From positions 124,001 through 188,000 of the forward strand of contig CAZCVI010000004.1 of the NCBI GenBank assembly GCA_964502145.1: a stretch of DNA of 64,000 bases, read 5' to 3'. The position numbers were made by a program, and so were the translations under genes. Shown piece after piece: positions 15,593 to 27,400 of this stretch. Every line of letters starts with the position of its first letter. Position 1 is the first letter of the stretch. The notes beneath the pieces were generated by a model, which was not told the DNA's origin, did no database searches, and saw nothing but the letters and a program-made list of their open reading frames with translations. This DNA comes from CAZCVI01 sp964502145 (GTDB lineage: Bacteria > Acidobacteriota > Aminicenantia > UBA2199).

Positions 15593-18500
15593 ATGAAAAA
15601 GATATTCTTTTTTTTATGGGTTATGGCGGTTGCGATAGGGTGGGGGCAGGCGACAGTGTTTAATGTCACCACCACGCAGGATAATGTTCCGGGTTCTTTG
15701 CGGGCGGCCATTACCATGGCAAATGCCAATGGGGCGAATAATACGATTTATTTACCGGTGGGAACTTACATCTTAAGCGGAACAGCCAATGAAGACAATA
15801 ATCTGGGGGGTGATTTGGATATTAACACGACCAAAAGTCTCACTATCATTGGCGCTGGGTCTCCGACTACGATTATTGATGGCAATCAAATTGACCGTGT
15901 ACTTCATGTGTTGAAAGGCACGGTTTTGATATCCGGGGTGACAATTCAAAAGGGAAAAACCAGCGACGGTATCCATGATAAAGAGAAAGGCGTGGATGGA
16001 GGCGGAATCTACAACAGCGGCACATTAAGTCTTACTGGATGTACAATCAAGGACAATGCGAGTGGTAATGGTTATGCAGATAATTTTAGCCCGCGCTCCT
16101 GTCCCGGTGGTGGGGGTTGGGGCGGCGGGATTTATAATACGGGTTCATTAACTCTTTCAGGCTGCACTGTAACAAACAATAATGCGGGTAAGCCGGGAAA
16201 CTTCATGAATATTTGCGAACATGTTTATGGCGGATTTGGGGGTGGAATCTGTAATATGTCGTCTGGTAATATCGTTCTTAAAAATTGCGTGATCAGTCAT
16301 AATCACAGTGGTAATAGTCCCAGTCCTGGTATTGCAGTGAATCCCGGAGGGGAGGGTGGCGGGATTTTTACTGCGGGCACCCAGGAATTGTCCGATTGCA
16401 CCATCGAATATAATTACACTGGTTGGTTCGGATATGGTGGTAATGGTGGTGGAATATCCAATAGGGGAAATTCCACCATCACCAAGTGTATCATCCAATT
16501 CAACGGCACGGGAGAGAGTGTGCCATGGTGGGAATTCAAGGGTAGTGGCGGGGGGATTTATAATAGTAAAACCCTTGTTCTTACGGATTGCACTATCCGC
16601 AATAATTTTGTGTCAGCCAAGGGAGATGGCGGTGGTATATGCAATAATGAAGAAAATCAAAACGATGTGGTTAAAGCCACGATTACCCGCTGCACAATTT
16701 TCAACAATAATACCGATACGGACAATAGTGGTGGCAGCGGGGGCGGGATATTCAGTAATGCGAATTTAAGCTTGACCAACTGCACGATCAGCGACAATTA
16801 TTCTGGATGTTTTGGTAATGGTGGCGGTATTTGCGGAAGCGTCCCCCTCACTATTACCAACTGCACGATTTGCTATAATTATGTCTATACATATGATGGT
16901 AGAATCGGGACTGAATCTTTAAATGGTGAAACAGGATGTGGGGGCGGTATTTACGGTACGGCAGATGTAACAAATACCATTATTGCACACAACTACCTTC
17001 ATTCATATCAACGCGGCCCTGACGTTTACGGCACTCTTTATTCCCATGGTTATAACCTGATTACAACTACAGAGGATTACCTAATCGAAGGCGTGGATAC
17101 AGGGAACATCCTTGGCGTTGATCCCAAGCTGGGACCATTGGCGGACAATGGCGGACGGACTCAAACACGTGCCTTATTAGCGGGCAGTCCGGCAATAGAT
17201 AAGGGAAATAGTCCAGGGCTTAGCAAGGACCAACGGGGTTACACGCGACCGGTTGATATTGCCGTCATTCCCAATGCTGGTGATGGCTCCGATATCGGGG
17301 CTTATGAATACAACCCCACAGCGTCCATTTCTGGAAAAATTACTTATGGCGGAACCGGTTTCGCCGGGGTTAAACTCACGGGTTCTAATAACGGTGGTTT
17401 TACGACTACGGATAGTGCTGGGAATTACACATTAAAAGTAGCTTCTTTGTGGTCAGGGACAGTGACACCCGCACAATCGGGCTATACTTTTACCCCGGCA
17501 ATTCGTACCTATACCAATGTAGGTACGGATATCACGGAGCAAAACTACACGGGATTACCCACTGTCGCTTCACAAATATCGTTAAATCGAACCCAATTGA
17601 ATTTTGGCGCTAAAAAAGGGGACAACACCACGCTTTCACAATCCTTTTCTATTGCAAATGTAGGGGGTGGTGTTTTAAGATGTACTCTCAGCAGCAATGC
17701 GTACTGGTTGAACCTTTCCCAGACAACGGTTATTCAAGACGGTGTGGTGACGGTAACGGTTTCTCCTGAAGGTCTTATTCCTGGCACGTATGCCCCTCAC
17801 ATTGATATTGAGGACCCTGGTGCATTAAATTCTCCGCAACGAGTCCTGGTCACGTTGGAAATTTATGACCCCAACTCGGTTATTCCACCCTTTGGAAGTT
17901 TTGATACACCTGTTGATGGGGCGACTGTTTTTGGGAGTGTTCCGGTCACGGGGTGGGCGTTGGATAATATTGCTATCGAAAGTGTGAAAATCTATCGGGA
18001 CCCGGTGCCGGGTGAAGGGAGTGAACGGATATATATTGATGATACAACTTTTGTGGAAGGATCGCGTCCAGATTTGGAAACCTCTTTTCCTGATTATCCG
18101 AACAATTACCAGGCAGGCTGGGGTTACATGCTTTTAACCAATATGCTGCCCAATCAAGGCAATGGGTCATTTAGGATTTACGCCGAAGCCACGGATAGGG
18201 AAGGAAATGTGGTCACCTTGGGTTCAAAAACCATTATCTGCGATAATGCCCATGCCGTGCTCCCTTTTGGTGCCATTGATACACCGGCAGAGGGCGGTAC
18301 AGTTTCTGGGGCCAATTATGTGAACTTTGGCTGGGCTTTAACGCCTCTTCCCAATACCATTGCAACCAATGGTTCCACTATTTTAGTATGGGTGGATGGC
18401 CTGCCTGTGAACCATCCGGTATACAATCAATATCGGGTGGATATCGCTACTTTATTTCCGGGTTATAATAACTCCAATGGCGCGGTAGGGTATTTGTATT

Positions 18501-18979
18501 TGGATACGCGGAAATATAAAAACGGCGTGCATACCATTGCTTGGTCTGTAAAAGATAATGTGGGCAATGAAGCGGGAATTGGCAGCAGGTATTTTACAGT
18601 TCAGAATGCAACGTCCAGCGATGAGGTGGCTCTTAAAGTGTATCCGGCGGGAATGGATGCACTGGAGTTTATCGAGGAAAATGATGAGGTCACCCATTTG
18701 GAGATAAAAGAACTGGAACGATTAGCTATAAACCTTTTTGAACAACAGGGTTTTGAATCACAACCGGAATTCAGCGGGTATTTAGTTTTGGGGGAGCAAT
18801 TCAGATCGTTACCGATTGGTTCAAGCCTTGACCGCCAGAAAGGCATTTTTTATTGGCAGCCGGGACCGGGATTTGTGGGGGAATATGAATTTATATTTAT
18901 CGCCAGGGATAGTAATGGAGATATGAGAGGTCAGCGAATGATGGTCAAAATCACTCCCAAATTCACAAAGGAGAATTAA
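15593..18979 (+). CDS. Secreted right-handed beta-helix surface protein with Ig-like C-terminal domains
   Basis: The 1,128-aa protein has a signal peptide (residues 1-20, ending GWGQA). Residues about 30-560 form a right-handed parallel beta-helix of polymorphic-outer-membrane type, with many turns of the form GGGIYNSGTLSLTGCTI. The helix ends in a DQRGYTRPVD...DIGAYEY motif, as in choice-of-anchor-Q proteins. A short carboxypeptidase-regulatory-like segment follows (SISGKITYGGTGFAGVKL, near 580), then a BACON-like domain (about 665-765) and two Ig-like domains introduced by PPFGSFDTPVDGATV and LPFGAIDTPAEGGTV. The last 100 residues resemble a cadherin/Ig-like module. No enzymatic motif is visible. 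Probable adhesin or cell-surface protein; export machinery is not in view. It stands alone between intergenic regions. Confidence 0.85.
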   Translation: MKKIFFFLWVMAVAIGWGQATVFNVTTTQDNVPGSLRAAITMANANGANNTIYLPVGTYILSGTANEDNNLGGDLDINTTKSLTIIGAGSPTTIIDGNQIDRVLHVLKGTVLISGVTIQKGKTSDGIHDKEKGVDGGGIYNSGTLSLTGCTIKDNASGNGYADNFSPRSCPGGGGWGGGIYNTGSLTLSGCTVTNNNAGKPGNFMNICEHVYGGFGGGICNMSSGNIVLKNCVISHNHSGNSPSPGIAVNPGGEGGGIFTAGTQELSDCTIEYNYTGWFGYGGNGGGISNRGNSTITKCIIQFNGTGESVPWWEFKGSGGGIYNSKTLVLTDCTIRNNFVSAKGDGGGICNNEENQNDVVKATITRCTIFNNNTDTDNSGGSGGGIFSNANLSLTNCTISDNYSGCFGNGGGICGSVPLTITNCTICYNYVYTYDGRIGTESLNGETGCGGGIYGTADVTNTIIAHNYLHSYQRGPDVYGTLYSHGYNLITTTEDYLIEGVDTGNILGVDPKLGPLADNGGRTQTRALLAGSPAIDKGNSPGLSKDQRGYTRPVDIAVIPNAGDGSDIGAYEYNPTASISGKITYGGTGFAGVKLTGSNNGGFTTTDSAGNYTLKVASLWSGTVTPAQSGYTFTPAIRTYTNVGTDITEQNYTGLPTVASQISLNRTQLNFGAKKGDNTTLSQSFSIANVGGGVLRCTLSSNAYWLNLSQTTVIQDGVVTVTVSPEGLIPGTYAPHIDIEDPGALNSPQRVLVTLEIYDPNSVIPPFGSFDTPVDGATVFGSVPVTGWALDNIAIESVKIYRDPVPGEGSERIYIDDTTFVEGSRPDLETSFPDYPNNYQAGWGYMLLTNMLPNQGNGSFRIYAEATDREGNVVTLGSKTIICDNAHAVLPFGAIDTPAEGGTVSGANYVNFGWALTPLPNTIATNGSTILVWVDGLPVNHPVYNQYRVDIATLFPGYNNSNGAVGYLYLDTRKYKNGVHTIAWSVKDNVGNEAGIGSRYFTVQNATSSDEVALKVYPAGMDALEFIEENDEVTHLEIKELERLAINLFEQQGFESQPEFSGYLVLGEQFRSLPIGSSLDRQKGIFYWQPGPGFVGEYEFIFIARDSNGDMRGQRMMVKITPKFTKEN

Positions 18980-19164
18980 TTTACCAATGATTTCAACCGC
19001 CCCTCCTCGAAACCCCGGCCTATTTGCGCCACATTTGCTGCAATTTGTTAAATGTAGTAGCAAAAAAAAGGGGATTCCGTCCCAGAACCTGACGTTTCTC
19101 ACTAAAGATTGACAGTTCACTTTTTTAAGTACAACCGACACGAAATTTTGCTCTCGGTTCACCT

Positions 19165-19412
19165 TTTTAACCTCACGGTTCAGGTTTTTTACTCAGACGC
19201 CAGGTTTTTAGGTGGCCATTCACCTTCCACACCTCGCCGTTCAGTCTTTTTTGTAGCATCGTGAGTAATAAACCTCGCGGTTGAGTTTTTTTTTTGGAAT
19301 CGAGGGCTTTAAAACCTGGCGGTTGAGTTTTGTTTGTGAATCGAGAGCAATAAAACCTGGCGGTTGAGTTTTTTTTTTGGAATCGAGGGCAGCAAAACCC
19401 GGCCATTGAGTG
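19165..19412. repeat. Degenerate tandem repeat, period about 42 bp
   Basis: The core AACCTGGCGGTTGAGTTTT recurs near 19279, 19321, 19362 and (changed) 19402, with older copies at about 19176 and 19228. Spacers contain T runs followed by GAATCGAGGGC. Because 42 is a multiple of three, the minus strand stays open for 77 codons with a repeating peptide, but no ribosome site supports it. The remainder of the 18980-19585 spacer shows only a promoter. Confidence 0.7.
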
Positions 19413-19516
19413 ATTTATGTGTTATCATTAATAAGCAAAGGGGATTAATGGATGACCAGGATTTCGGAAAGATGTTGGGTGGCGTGCAAAAAACTGAATA
19501 GATACTAATTTAATAG

Positions 19517-19545
19517 TTGATAAATAATAAAAAATCTGGTACTAT
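19517..19545 (+). promoter_or_regulatory. Promoter for the membrane glycosyltransferase gene
   Basis: TTGATA (19517-19522), 17-bp spacer ending TGG, then TACTAT (19540-19545): a near-consensus -35 with an extended -10. Transcription would start near 19552, 34 bases before the ATG. Confidence 0.5.
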
Positions 19546-19585
19546 CGTGTAGGGATATAAAAATAAGGTAAATTGGGGGAGGAAC

Positions 19586-21136
19586 ATGGATTTATTGACT
19601 GTTTTAAGGAATACATTTGCGATTGAGGGAGAGGGGAAATGGCTGGGGGGCAGCGCTAAAAAACAAATAGATAATCTCTATCTATTTAGTATAGTACTGG
19701 CGGTAGTGGTTATTTATTTTTTCGTCCAGAGCAGCGTTTTTATGGACGATGTGTTTATTTATTTTAGAGTGGCTAAACACATTGCCAATGGAACCGGACC
19801 GGTACTTAATCCGGGGGATAGTCATTTTGCAGTGACCAGTCCATTGTGGGTTTACATGCTGGCATTCTGTTATAAAATAAGCGGTTTTAGCGATCTGGTG
19901 ATGGTGTCAAAAGTATTGTCCACACTGTTGCTGGCAATGGCGTCGCTTTGGGCATTTCTGTCATTGCGTCGGACTATGGGAAGCTGGGCCGTGTTGACAC
20001 CGTTACCGGTTTTTTTCAATTTTATTACCGTCACCACTATCGGGGGAGAAATACCGCTTGTTTATTGCAGCCTGTTTGGGGTATTGTGGGCCTATTATAT
20101 AAAACGGGATTTTAGGCTCACCGGTTTTCTGGCAGCCGTGGCTTACTTGGCCCGTGCAGAACTGATATTGCTGCTCCCGGTTCTTGCTCTACACTATGTG
20201 ATCGTATGGCAAAAGGAAAAAAAGAGCTTTGGGCAAATGGCAGGGGATTGGGGGAAATTGGCCTTGGTGTTTTTATTGTTGGTGTCTATCTGGCATATCT
20301 ATTATGGGATTCACTTTCATACTCTTTTTCCCAACACGCTGAAAACCAAGATTATCCAGGGTAAAAGTGGAATGTGGCAGCTTTATTACACCATGGGCCG
20401 CCCCCTGACCCTGGAAATGTTCCATGGCATGAAATTCCTGGTTTTTCCCTTGCTGTTGGGATTGATGTATTGCCGGGCTATTTCGCTCACATTGCTGGGA
20501 TATACCATATTGCATTTCTATGCGTACAAGTGGATCATCACGCCGTATTACCATTGGTATTTCTATGATTTTTTTATTATTATACCGATGTTTACAATGT
20601 TTGGAATGATTGCCTTTTTTGTATGGCTGAACAAATGGCGGGCTGTCACCGGGTTAGAAGGGAAACGGAAATTTATGTTCCCTGGTGCCTTCAAGATCGC
20701 AGGCATTCTTTTAATAATTTTTCTGGTCGGTTTTTTGGTTACTACGACCACTAAAATACATGTCTTTCATACTTTTAAAAATGATGGACGGTTGATGTCC
20801 TATAAGAAGATAGCGGATTCGATACGTCCCATGGTTAAAAAAGGGGATGTGTTGCTGGTTCCTGAAATTGGTATTGTGGGATATTACCTGGAAGACGCTG
20901 TTATCCGAGACCTTTGCGGTATTGCGTCAACAGATGTGACCTTAGAAAATATAAATAATCTGGACTACTTTGTATTTGCCTATGCGCCACGGTTTATCTT
21001 TTTTGCTTACTCTATGAACCAAAAAAGCCCACAACGAAGTTTCATAGATAAAAATTGGAACCCGGTGCTGTATCAATTGGCATACCCGCACGGGGATATT
21101 TCCAATCCGGTGGATTGTATCTTTGCCAGAAAATAA
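19586..21136 (+). CDS. GT-C type membrane glycosyltransferase-like protein
   Basis: The 516-aa protein has about ten membrane helices spread from residue 30 to 400 and a soluble C-terminal part. After the first helix comes FMDDVFIYFRVAKHIANGTG then NPGD and the SPLW segment; the acidic DD pair in this first external loop is the catalytic-site signature of polyprenyl-phosphate-dependent GT-C glycosyltransferases (ArnT/PMT-like families). Such enzymes move a sugar from a lipid carrier onto lipid, glycan or protein at the outer face of the inner membrane. The acceptor cannot be deduced. GGGGGAGG precedes the ATG. It lies just upstream of the NRPS genes in the same direction, but the NRPS operon has its own promoter, so a role in decorating the peptide is only a possibility. 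Confidence 0.7.
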   Translation: MDLLTVLRNTFAIEGEGKWLGGSAKKQIDNLYLFSIVLAVVVIYFFVQSSVFMDDVFIYFRVAKHIANGTGPVLNPGDSHFAVTSPLWVYMLAFCYKISGFSDLVMVSKVLSTLLLAMASLWAFLSLRRTMGSWAVLTPLPVFFNFITVTTIGGEIPLVYCSLFGVLWAYYIKRDFRLTGFLAAVAYLARAELILLLPVLALHYVIVWQKEKKSFGQMAGDWGKLALVFLLLVSIWHIYYGIHFHTLFPNTLKTKIIQGKSGMWQLYYTMGRPLTLEMFHGMKFLVFPLLLGLMYCRAISLTLLGYTILHFYAYKWIITPYYHWYFYDFFIIIPMFTMFGMIAFFVWLNKWRAVTGLEGKRKFMFPGAFKIAGILLIIFLVGFLVTTTTKIHVFHTFKNDGRLMSYKKIADSIRPMVKKGDVLLVPEIGIVGYYLEDAVIRDLCGIASTDVTLENINNLDYFVFAYAPRFIFFAYSMNQKSPQRSFIDKNWNPVLYQLAYPHGDISNPVDCIFARK

Positions 21137-21204
21137 TAGGCACGCTTCTCCAGTCAGTCCAGCATGTTCAAAAATTGAGTGGTGGATTTGGGGCTGGGCA
21201 AATA

Positions 21205-21233
21205 TTTGCAAAACCATGATAATATGGTATAAT
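21205..21233 (+). promoter_or_regulatory. Promoter of the NRPS operon
   Basis: TTTGCA (21205-21210), 17-bp spacer ending in TGG, perfect TATAAT (21228-21233) with extended -10 TG. This is the best housekeeping promoter in the window. Transcription would start near 21240. Confidence 0.65.
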
Positions 21234-21450
21234 ACTTTTTAATGAGAACTCTATTTTTTCGCAAAAAAAACTATTTTACCTTTAAAAAAACCATTTATAG
21301 TAAGACGACGATGTATTCAAAGGCGGGAGCCTAGTAAAAAATAATTCCCCTCGATTTTAATAACTAACTATAGTCCATAAGCAATCCAATAGAAGTTTAT
21401 CAGAAAAAAAAAGCCTACCATCCAGTAAAAAGCCTATACAGGAGTAAAAC
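21234..21450 (+). other. Long untranslated leader of the NRPS operon
   Basis: About 210 bases lie between the predicted transcription start and the NRPS ATG. The sequence is A/T-rich with stops in all three forward frames, so no missing N-terminal NRPS segment is hidden in it. A ribosome site AGGAG (21440-21444) is well placed before 21451, and TAA lies in frame directly upstream at 21445. No known riboswitch fold was recognised. Confidence 0.4.
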
Positions 21451-24400
21451 ATGAAGCATTATATCGCATTAATAGTTGGGGATAGCCCGGCACTTCCGAT
21501 TGGAATATTAGGGATCTGGAAATCAGCCAACTGCTTTGTTCCAATAAATCCGACCTTTCCCAAGGATCGGGTCAATTACATTATTTCTGATTGTGGGATA
21601 AGTATTGTTTTAACTGATCGGGAGAATTATGAACAGGTGCGGGAAATGGTGGCGCAAAACTCCTTGGTGAAACACATTATCTGCATAGACGAAAATTTTA
21701 CAACAGAAAATACCACACGCCCACCAATGCTAACGGCTACAACGGCCACGGCTCCTGCCTATATTATTTATACTTCGGGTTCCACGGGGCGTCCGAAGGG
21801 TGTGCCGATCCATCATTATCATTTAAACCCGCTGTTCACGTGGTTCAGGGACTATTTTGGACTTGGGTCGCATACGCGAGTCATGCAGAATCTGTCCTAT
21901 ACCTTTGATTTTGGGGTATTTGAATTGATAACAACGTTGTTATATGGTGGAACTCTTGTTTTTGTCGATAAGAAAGCCATAGGTGATTTCCGCCAGTACA
22001 GTCGTATTATCAATAAACATGGTATAGATACTATTCATAGTACCCCGGTTTTTTTTAATAGTATCAGCACGAGCGGGGAAAATATGCCCTATCTTAAAAT
22101 CGTGCATCTGGGAGGGGAACGGTTGACGGGTCAAATCGTGAAAAGTATCGCGGCCAAAGTGGATGCTCAATGCTACATCCACAATGGTTATGGTCCGACT
22201 GAAACAACTATTAATTGCGCTATTTTTACGATCACGGGAGCACAAGGTTTGGGCCTTGAGGATAGCGCGAATATTCCGATTGGGAAACCCACTGCGCTTC
22301 ATCAGCTTTATATAGTAGATAAACAATTTAATGCGCAACCGATCGGAATTGCAGGTGAATTATGTATCGGGGGTGACGGTGTAGCTACGGGTTACCTGAA
22401 CAATCCAACCTTAACTGCGGAGAAATTTCGCCACTCTTTAAATGGCATCAGGTATAACACGGGTGATCTGGTGAAGTGGTTACCGGATGGCAATATCGAA
22501 TTTTTAGGCCGCATTGACTTGCAGGTCAAAATTAGGGGCTACCGTATTGAACTGGGTGAAATTGAGAGCTCTATGTTAAAGCACCGGGAGATCACGGGTG
22601 CGGTGGTCATTGATGGAGAACAACAGAACGGCAGCCGTTATCTTTGCGCGTATTATGTGACGGATTCAGCGAACACGTTCACTGTTTCCATGTTAAAGGA
22701 ACACCTGGGGCAAGAACTACCAGAATACATGATCCCGGCCTATTTTATTCGTATGGAACAATTGCCGCTGACTGTCCACGGTAAGATCGACAGGAAAGCA
22801 CTGCCGCCACCGGATGAAAGCACTATTGTAACCGGTGTGGAGTATGAAGCAGCGGCCTCGGACACGGAAAAAGCACTGGTAAAAATCTGGCAGGAATTAT
22901 TGGTGTTGGAACATATCGGCATTAATGATGATTTTTTTGATATTAGTGGTGATTCTATCCGGGTGGGCCGGTGTATCGCGTTGATTCGTGAAACATTGGG
23001 AGTGGAACTTCCAATGCGCAAGTTCTTCGAGCGGCCTTATATCAAAGCATTGGCCGCAGAAATAGATAAACTGGAACGGCATGTTTCCGCCATTCCCAGA
23101 GCCTCACGTGAGCGTGATATTCCGCTTTCATTTTCCCAGGAACGGTTATGGTTCTTGCAAACACTGGATACGGAGAATACAGCCTACTTTGTACCGCGTG
23201 TGATCCGGGTCACAGGGAACTTGGAAGCCTTGTTATTGGAACGAACTTTTACAGAAATCATTCGCCGCCATGAAATCTTGCGCACGGTATTTGTGACGAA
23301 AGAGGGTGTGCCAGTGCAGCAGGTTTTGCCACCTTATTATTTTAATATCCCGGTTCTGGCAGTGAACGAAGAAGAGGTAGAACAATGGGTCAGCCAGGAA
23401 GGCAGCAACGCGTTTAATTTTGAAACAGGGCCGCTGTTACGGGTGACGCTTTTGAAACTGCACGAAACGGAGCATCTAATGGTGTTGACAGAGCATCATT
23501 TAATTCATGATGGTTGGACGCAGGGGGTATTGTTAAACGAGTTTATCCGAATTTTCACGGCGTATACAGAGGGTAGGGGGCATGATTTACCAGAACTGCC
23601 GATTCAATACGCGGATTATGCGATCTGGCAAAGGGGGTATTTACAGGGGGACCGTTTACAGCGGCATCTGGATTACTGGCAGGAAAAACTCGCGGGTTTG
23701 ATTCCAGTGCTGGAATTACCCGGAGATCGTCCGCGTCCGGCAGTGATGAGTGGGCAGGGTGGTTTAAAAGAGTTCCGTCTTTCACCGGATTTGACAGCGC
23801 AATTGAAAGAATTCAGTCGCAAGAATGGGGTGACCTTATTTATGGCGATGCTGGCGGTGTTCAAAACATTGTTATACCGGTACACGGGAGAAGAAGATTT
23901 ATGTGCGGGCACAGGACTGGCTAACCGGAGTTATAAAGAGATGGAAGACATGTTGGGGATGGTGATCAACACGCTTCCGTTGCGCACCCATACCTCGGGT
24001 GACGTGACATTCATGGATTATTTAGCGCGGGTCAAAGAGACGTGTTTGGAAGCGTATCAACATCAGGATACGCCTTTTGGAAAAATCGTGGAGGTAATGG
24101 GGCAGGAACGGAGTTTAAGTTACAGTCCTATTTTCCAGGTACTGTTCAGTTTTATGGACACGCCTACCGATCATTTATGGTTGCCGGGTTTAGCATTGCA
24201 CTTGGAGCCGACGCACAACTATTCGGCGAAGTTTGACATCAATCTGGTAGTGGTGCCGCCGCAGCAACAGCAGAATGAAGGGGCAGTGGCAATTGAAAAC
24301 GATCAGGTGCTGGTAGAATGGGAATACAATGTGGATATCTTTGATGCCGCCACAATGAACCGGATGATCGCTCATTATATACGTCTGCTTGAAGCGATTC

Positions 24401-27400
24401 TCACTATCCCGGACACGCGCATTGGGGATTTACCGATGTTGGCTCAAAATGAAATCCATCATTTATTATATGAGTTGAACAACACAACAACGGAATATCC
24501 GCGTGAAAAATCAATTCACCAATTGTTCATGGAACAATCGGACCGCACTCCCGACCACATCGCTCTACTAGGTGGTAAAAATAACGGGTATCAACTGACC
24601 TATGCGGAATTAAACACCCAATCCAATCATGTGGCCCAATCTTTAATCGCCCAAGGAGTCTTACCCGGCGATATCATCGCGATTTTAGGTGACCGTTCCC
24701 CAGAAACAATCATCGGCGTCTTAGGCATCCTAAAATCCGGTGCCGCCTATCTACCCATAGACCCCGACTATCCCGAAGAGCGCAAACAATACCTATTATC
24801 CGACAGCTCCGCCCGCCTCATCCTAACTCCCATCACTCCCATACTTCCCATAACTCCCATACTTCCCACAACTCCCATAACTCCCATCACCCCCGCCTAC
24901 ATCATCTACACTTCCGGTTCCACCGGCGAACCCAAGGGCGTCATCGTCACCCATCAAAATGTCGTCCGCTTAGTCCAAAATACCAACTATGTAGAATTCA
25001 ATCCCGATGACTGCATTTTGCAAACCGGTGCCATGGAATTTGACGCCTCTACTTTCGAGATATGGGGGGTATTATTGAATGGCTTAAAATTAGTCATCGT
25101 GGACAAAGAGACGTTGCTGACCCCGGAAAAATTAAAAGTATCGATCCAGAAAAATAAAGTGAGTACCATGTGGATGACCGTGTCGTTGTTCAATCAGGTA
25201 TTGTTAGCCGATAGTGGTGTGTTCGCCCCCCTCAAGAATCTTTTGGTTGGTGGTGATGTCTTATCCCCGCCGCATATCGCACGTTTGCGCAGCTTGTACC
25301 CCGATTTGAATGTGATCAATGGTTATGGTCCCACCGAGAACACCACGTTTTCCACCACCTTTTCTATCCAGCAGGAATACAGTATTAACATTCCTATTGG
25401 TAAACCCATAGCCAATTCTACCGCCTATATTCTCAATAAATATAACCATCTATCGCCCATTGGCGTGCCCGGTGAACTGGTTGTGGGTGGTGATGGCCTA
25501 GCCATGGGTTATCTTAATAACCCTGAACTCACCGCCGCGAAATTTCTCTTTCTGTCCACATCGCCCACATCGTCCATCAAAATCTACAAAACGGGTGATC
25601 TTGCCCGCTGGTTGATGGACGGTACAATCGAGTTCCTGGGTCGCATTGATCAGCAGGTAAAAATCCGTGGATTTCGCATTGAACTGGGAGAGATTGAAAC
25701 GCAATTATTAAAACACCCTGCCATACAGCAAGTGGTGGTGGTGTCTGAAATGGAAACGAACCGCGATAAATTTCTCGCTGCCTATATTGTCGCAGACACG
25801 GTGCTCACGGACACGCCATTAAGAGAGCATCTATTAACTACTTTACCCGAGTACATGATTCCTGCTTGTTTTATCCAGTTGGAAAAAATCCCCCTGACGC
25901 CCAATGGCAAAGTGGATCGCAATGCGCTTCCCACACCCCAAATAACCAAGCGGGACAACCATGTGGCGCCGAGGAATGAAACAGAAGCCACACTGGCCGA
26001 AATCTGGCAGGGTATTTTAAATATAGATCCTGCCCAAGCTGCTATAGGAATCCACGATAATTTTTTCCACCTGGGTGGGCACTCGTTAAAAGCGTCTATC
26101 CTGGTGGGAAAAATTCACAAGGAACTCAAGGTCGCTATTCCTCTGACTGTAATCTTTAAAACCCCGACCATCAGCGGTTTAGCCGGATATATCCAGAAAG
26201 CGTCAGCCGAACACTATGACGCCATCAACGCTGTTGAAAGCAGGGAATACTATCGGTTATCTTCCGTGCAAAAGAGGTTGCATGTTCTCCAGCAGATGGA
26301 TGTGATGGGCACAGGCTACAACATCCCGACCGCGCTGACACTGGAAGGCGAATTGGATCGAGACAAATTAACCCGTGCTTTTCTGCAATTGATACAGCGG
26401 CACGAGAGTTTAAGAACATCTTTTCTGGTGATTGCCGATGAACCCGTGCAACGGGTCCATTCCCAATGTGAATTTAAGCTTGAATATTATGAGGCCAAAC
26501 CCGTCGATTTGTTCCTGCGGCCCTTTGATTTGAGCCAGGCCCCGTTGCTGCGTGTCCGTTTGCTAAAAGAAGCTTTCGCCCGGCATCTTTTGCTGGTCGA
26601 CATGCACCATATTATCGCCGATGGGACATCAATCGGGATCATCATTGCCGAGATTATGGCCTTTTACAGTGGCGGCGAGTTACCGCCCTTGAGAATTCAT
26701 TATAAAGATTTTGCCCTCTGGCAGAAAAGTGACAGGAATAGGGAGGCCCTAATCAGCCAGGAAAAATACTGGCTGGAGCGGTTTGCCGATGATATCCCTG
26801 TTTTGAATTTACCTGCCGATTATCCCAGACCCCTGGTGCAGAGTTTTGCAGGTGATCGTTTTGTCTTTGAACTCACCGTGGACCAGACCCATGCATTAAA
26901 AACACTGGCGTTACGCCACGACGTCACCCTGTACATGGTGCTTTTAGCCGTATCCAACATCTGGCTGGCTAAAATGAGCGGTGAAAATGATATCATTATC
27001 GGAACCCCGATCGCCGCGAGAAGACATGAAGATTTGCAGCCTCTTATCGGCATGTTTGTCAATACGCTGGCCTTACGAAATTATCCCGAACCAGGGAAAA
27101 CCATTGCTACTTTCTTAGCTGAAATAAAAAGCAGTACAATAGATGCTTTTCAAAATCAGGATTATCCCTTCGAAGACCTCGTGGACCACGTTGTCAAACA
27201 CAGGGACACCTCGCGCAACCCCTTGTTCGATGCCATGTTTGTTTTTCAGAACATGGATATCCCCGCCATTGATATTCCCGGCTTACGGGCCACCCCGTTT
27301 CCCTATGTCAAGAAGACTGCCAAATTCGATTTAAACCTGGATGGGCAGGAGAACAATAATAAACTGGCTTTTAGCCTGGAATATGGCACGAAATTGTTTA

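Noticed and set aside
19173..19406. Repeat protein of 77 codons on the minus strand
   Set aside because: Frame stays open because the repeat period is 42 bp; there is no ribosome site or promoter.
21234..21450. Frameshifted missing N-terminus of the first A domain
   Set aside because: All three forward frames are broken by stops and none encodes A-domain-like sequence.
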